Assembly (NCBI GenBank): GCA_026545225.1
Contig: CM048845.1
Span: 2,059,001-2,123,000, forward strand
Length of the DNA: 64,000 nucleotides
Reading direction: 5' to 3'
Source: Cornus controversa
Taxonomy: Eukaryota > Streptophyta > Magnoliopsida > Cornales > Cornaceae
In this document: in pieces, positions 61,438 through 64,000 of the stretch
How the letters are laid out: each line of letters opens with the position of its first letter
How positions within the stretch are numbered: position 1 is the stretch's first letter
Made by a program: the position numbers and the translations under genes
The notes under the pieces: generated by a model
Databases searched by the model: none
What the model was told of the DNA's origin: nothing
The model's input: the letters and a program-made list of their open reading frames with translations, nothing else

Positions 61438-62405
61438 TATGCTACGTTTGGTACGCAGAAATAGAATGAGATGCATGTGAAAATGAAATGAAAATGAGAA
61501 TGAAATAAAATAGTTATTTCCATTTTATTGTTTGGTTGCAAAAATAAAAATATGTAGAAATGAAATGAAGTTCAAATTGAATTATCTAAAATACCTCTTT
61601 CTGTGACGAATAAATTAAACTAATAAAATAACATTCTTCTATAATTTTTTAAAAGAAATAATGGTGTTGGTGGATGGTGGTAGCGGTGGTGGAAAACAAC
61701 AATGGTAGTGGAAGGCGGCGATGGTGGTGGTGGAAGTCAACAACGGTTTAGGTGGTGGTGGTGGAAGGTGGTGGCGGTGGAGATGGTGGAAGATGACGGC
61801 AATGGTGGTGGAAGGCGGTGATGGCGGCGGCAGTGGTGGTGGAAGAAGGCTGCGATGGTGGAAGGCAACAGTGGTGTAGGTGGTGGTGGTGGAAGGCGGC
61901 GATGTTGGTGGAAGGCAATGAAAGTGGCAATGGTGGTGACGATGGTGGTGGTGGAAGGCAGTAGTGGTGTAGAAGGGGGCGATGATGGAAGACGACTGTA
62001 GCGGTGGTGGTTGTGGAAGGCGGCGATGGAAGGTGGCAGTGGTGGTGGTGTAAAGCAATAGTGGTGTATATGGTGGTGGTAAAAGGCAAAGCGGCATCGA
62101 TGGTGGAATGCTGCGACGATGATGGTGGAAGGTGTTGGTGGTGGCGATGATGGAAGGCGACGGCGGTGGCGGCGGTGGTGGTGGAAGGCGACGGTGGTGG
62201 TGGTCATCAATTTTTTTTTATAATCTTACCTGGGAATGGAATGGCCATTCCATAAGTTTAACTATGGAATAGATTTTCATTTACAGGAATGTATTTTCAT
62301 TCCAAGAGAATGGTCATTCCAATCTTAAAATTCATACCAAATAAAGGAATGATTGGAATGGACATTCCATTCCATTCCATTCATGCGTGCTAAACACAAC
62401 ATTAG
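61438..62405. mobile_element. GGT-cored foldback element upstream of YSL
   Basis: Ends ATGCTACGTTTGGTACGCA and (complement) AATGTTGTGTTTAGCACGCA, imperfect inverted repeats. Inside these are AATGGAATGGCCATTCC-type blocks, and at the centre (61660-62210) a long degenerate GGTGGTGGAAGGCGGCGATG-like minisatellite. The minus-strand His/Pro/Thr-rich ORFs (61639-62210) are repeat translations, not genes. Confidence 0.7.
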
Positions 62406-63084
62406 TGGAAGTAATGTAAAAACCAAAAAATTTATCCAAAGTCATGTCAGTGGGAGTAGTTGTATCAAGTATTTGAGCACATTTATTGGTTAGATACATG
62501 TTTCTTAAGCCCATATAAATCCATATACTTTAACTATTTTTATTAAGTACAATAGTCAAGTTGGAATCAAATTATTTTTCAAGTGTTCCTCTCTCTCAAT
62601 TTCTCTCCCAAATTTTGATTTTTGTGTTTCTAACTTGTTATTTCCAAGATCCTTAAGTTGGGTCATTGTAGAATTTCTTCACTCTTTTTCCATATATAGT
62701 AAGAATCTAACCATGCATTACCACACCTTTCTCCTTTGAATGGAATGGCAAACACTTGAGTTGTGTTTGGCAGAGGAAGAATGGAGGGAAATAATTTCAG
62801 ATGGAAAAATAGATGAAAGGGAGAAGCTTTCTATCTCCAGGTTGATAGATGGGAGGAGAGAGCAAGGAAGTCCTTGGTACATATATTGTTTCTATCATGG
62901 AAGTGGATGCAAAACAAATAAGGTGAGAGGGAAGTGTATTTCATCCTTCCTTTTCCAGGTATGCCTCATCTATTCCCTCTCTTCCTTCCATCCATTTTTA
63001 TCATCTCTCCTACCAATTCGTGTTGAACTTTGAAGTGCATTGAAAAACTCCACAAAAATCGTAAGGATTCAACTTCACAACAGT
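62406..63084. other. Intergenic, possible old TIR element
   Basis: TTGTGTTTGGCAGAGGAAG near 62762 and an inverted-looking CCAATTCGTGTTGAAC near 63014 hint at a decayed element of about 270 bp. No coding signal. Confidence 0.3.
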
Positions 63085-63185
63085 TTATTCAGGTTGTGTT
63101 CTAGTGGTATTTCCTTCCTTTTCAAAGTGAAAAATAAAAAGCTTGAGTCTCGCCAAGAATACGTGGGAATTTCTTGCCAAAAAAA
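63085..63185 (+). mobile_element. Possible SINE head
   Basis: A-box-like GTGTTCTAGTGGTA (63095-63108) and B-box-like GCTTGAGTCTCGCC (63140-63153), with about 45 bases between. No sister copy in the window. Confidence 0.35.
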
Positions 63186-63239
63186 AAACCTCACAAAAGT
63201 TTGTGAGAGAATTAATTGCTCGTATTTTCAGTAGGACAA

Positions 63240-63337
63240 TACTTGGGTCCTACATAGTAGAACCAAGTTGGTTCACTCAGCTGATGTGGTCCTATTGTAG
63301 TAAAACCAAGTCGGTTCACTTAGTTAATGTGGCCTAG
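63240..63337. repeat. Two-copy tandem repeat, about 46 bp
   Basis: GGTCCTA...GTAGAACCAAGTTGGTTCACT...GATGTGG is followed by a near copy, GGTCCTATTGTAGTAAAACC...GTTAATGTGG. Confidence 0.7.
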
Positions 63338-64000
63338 TAAAATATAGACATCTGTCTAAAATTAAAAATGGGTATTACCTATCTTCTTTTGGGTTAAATC
63401 AAAAGGTTTTTTTTCCTCTCACTCACTCTTATGCCCTCTCTCCATAGCAAAGTAATTCTCCCTATCTCTTTTTGAAACCCTATGCTTTCCAATAGAGTTC
63501 AATACACTTTCCACTAGAGTTCAAAAGAACTACTCTACGTAGTATACACCTCGAGACTTGTAATGACTATTCAAAATGGAGATCTAACTCGAGATTGGAG
63601 TTTTTGATTCTTACATTGTGTAACAAGATTGACTGAACAAACGAGACATTGATCTTCATTGTTCTAAATATTTTTCGGTTACTTCTTCTCGCCAATTGTT
63701 CCTAATCTCTAAAATATTTTCTAGTGTTTCACATACGAAGAGATTTATCGCAATTTACTACTAAATAAAGTAACAGACCTTTATACACACACACACACAC
63801 ACACATATAGAGAGAGAGTGAAAGTATTACAGTTAATGAGAGATCTTAGTGATGAAAATTCTCTAAGACTATCATACTATGGATCTTTCTCTGTGCTCAT
63901 GAGAATTGAAAGGAAGAGCAAATCATCCACTATTTGATGATATGGAGATTTGGTTTTTTTTTTCTTTGATGGAGAGGGAGAGAGGAAGAGAGAGAGAAGA
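63338..64000. other. Right end of window, no gene seen
   Basis: Pyrimidine-rich tracts, then (CA)n(TA)(GA)n at 63785-63818 and a GA-rich stretch at the very end. No coding signal. Confidence 0.4.

Noticed and set aside
61639-62210. Three overlapping minus-strand His/Pro/Thr-rich ORFs of 113-157 codons
   Set aside because: They are translations of the GGT minisatellite core in three frames and have no independent coding signature.

Overview
This window is nuclear DNA from a flowering plant, most likely a eudicot. The evidence is strong A+T bias, GT-AG split genes, several layers of plant retrotransposons, tRNA-derived SINEs, many MITE-like foldback elements and long TA/GA/TG microsatellites. 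Three host genes are well supported: a methionine gamma-lyase (minus strand, 2 coding exons), a TBC-domain Rab GTPase-activating protein (plus strand, 5 coding exons) and a Yellow Stripe-Like metal-chelate transporter of the OPT family (minus strand, 7 coding exons). A fourth candidate is a 99-codon two-span membrane-protein ORF just upstream of the TBC gene.

Layout. 1-6.0 kb is retroelement wreckage: a Tat-like LTR element without visible protein genes (1-4224), then copia and gypsy fragments. 6.0-18.3 kb is a nest. An RTE-type LINE is split by a long gypsy solo LTR (8406-16802), which itself contains a SIRE-like copia element (10112-14757) and another solo LTR (15003-16396). Target-site duplications support this order. 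19.8-23.3 kb is the methionine gamma-lyase gene, with an unusual compound-microsatellite 5' leader. 23.3-48.7 kb has no host gene that I can support. It holds foldback elements, tandem repeats, SINE-like units, a local segmental duplication (about 27.4-28.7 kb against 30.6-36.3 kb) split by long LTRs, and a copia pol fossil. 48.7-54.6 kb is the small ORF and the TBC gene, whose third intron carries a TIR element. 56.2-60.1 kb is the YSL gene, convergent with TBC, with a probable 5'-UTR intron. 60.1-64 kb holds a LINE tail, a second copy of the GGT-cored foldback element found inside the YSL gene, and simple repeats.

The host genes are unrelated housekeeping or nutrient functions (methionine catabolism, vesicle-traffic GTPase control, metal-nicotianamine transport), and nothing suggests they work as a unit. 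I see no clearly new multi-gene system. The observations most worth a second look are the 99-codon ORF, whose end doubles as a splice donor in phase with TBC exon 2; the repeated compound-microsatellite leader of the lyase gene; the GGT-cored inverted elements in and near YSL; and the habit of several MITEs of lying against (TA)n arrays. Exon borders were read by eye from splice signals and family knowledge, without transcripts or database searches.
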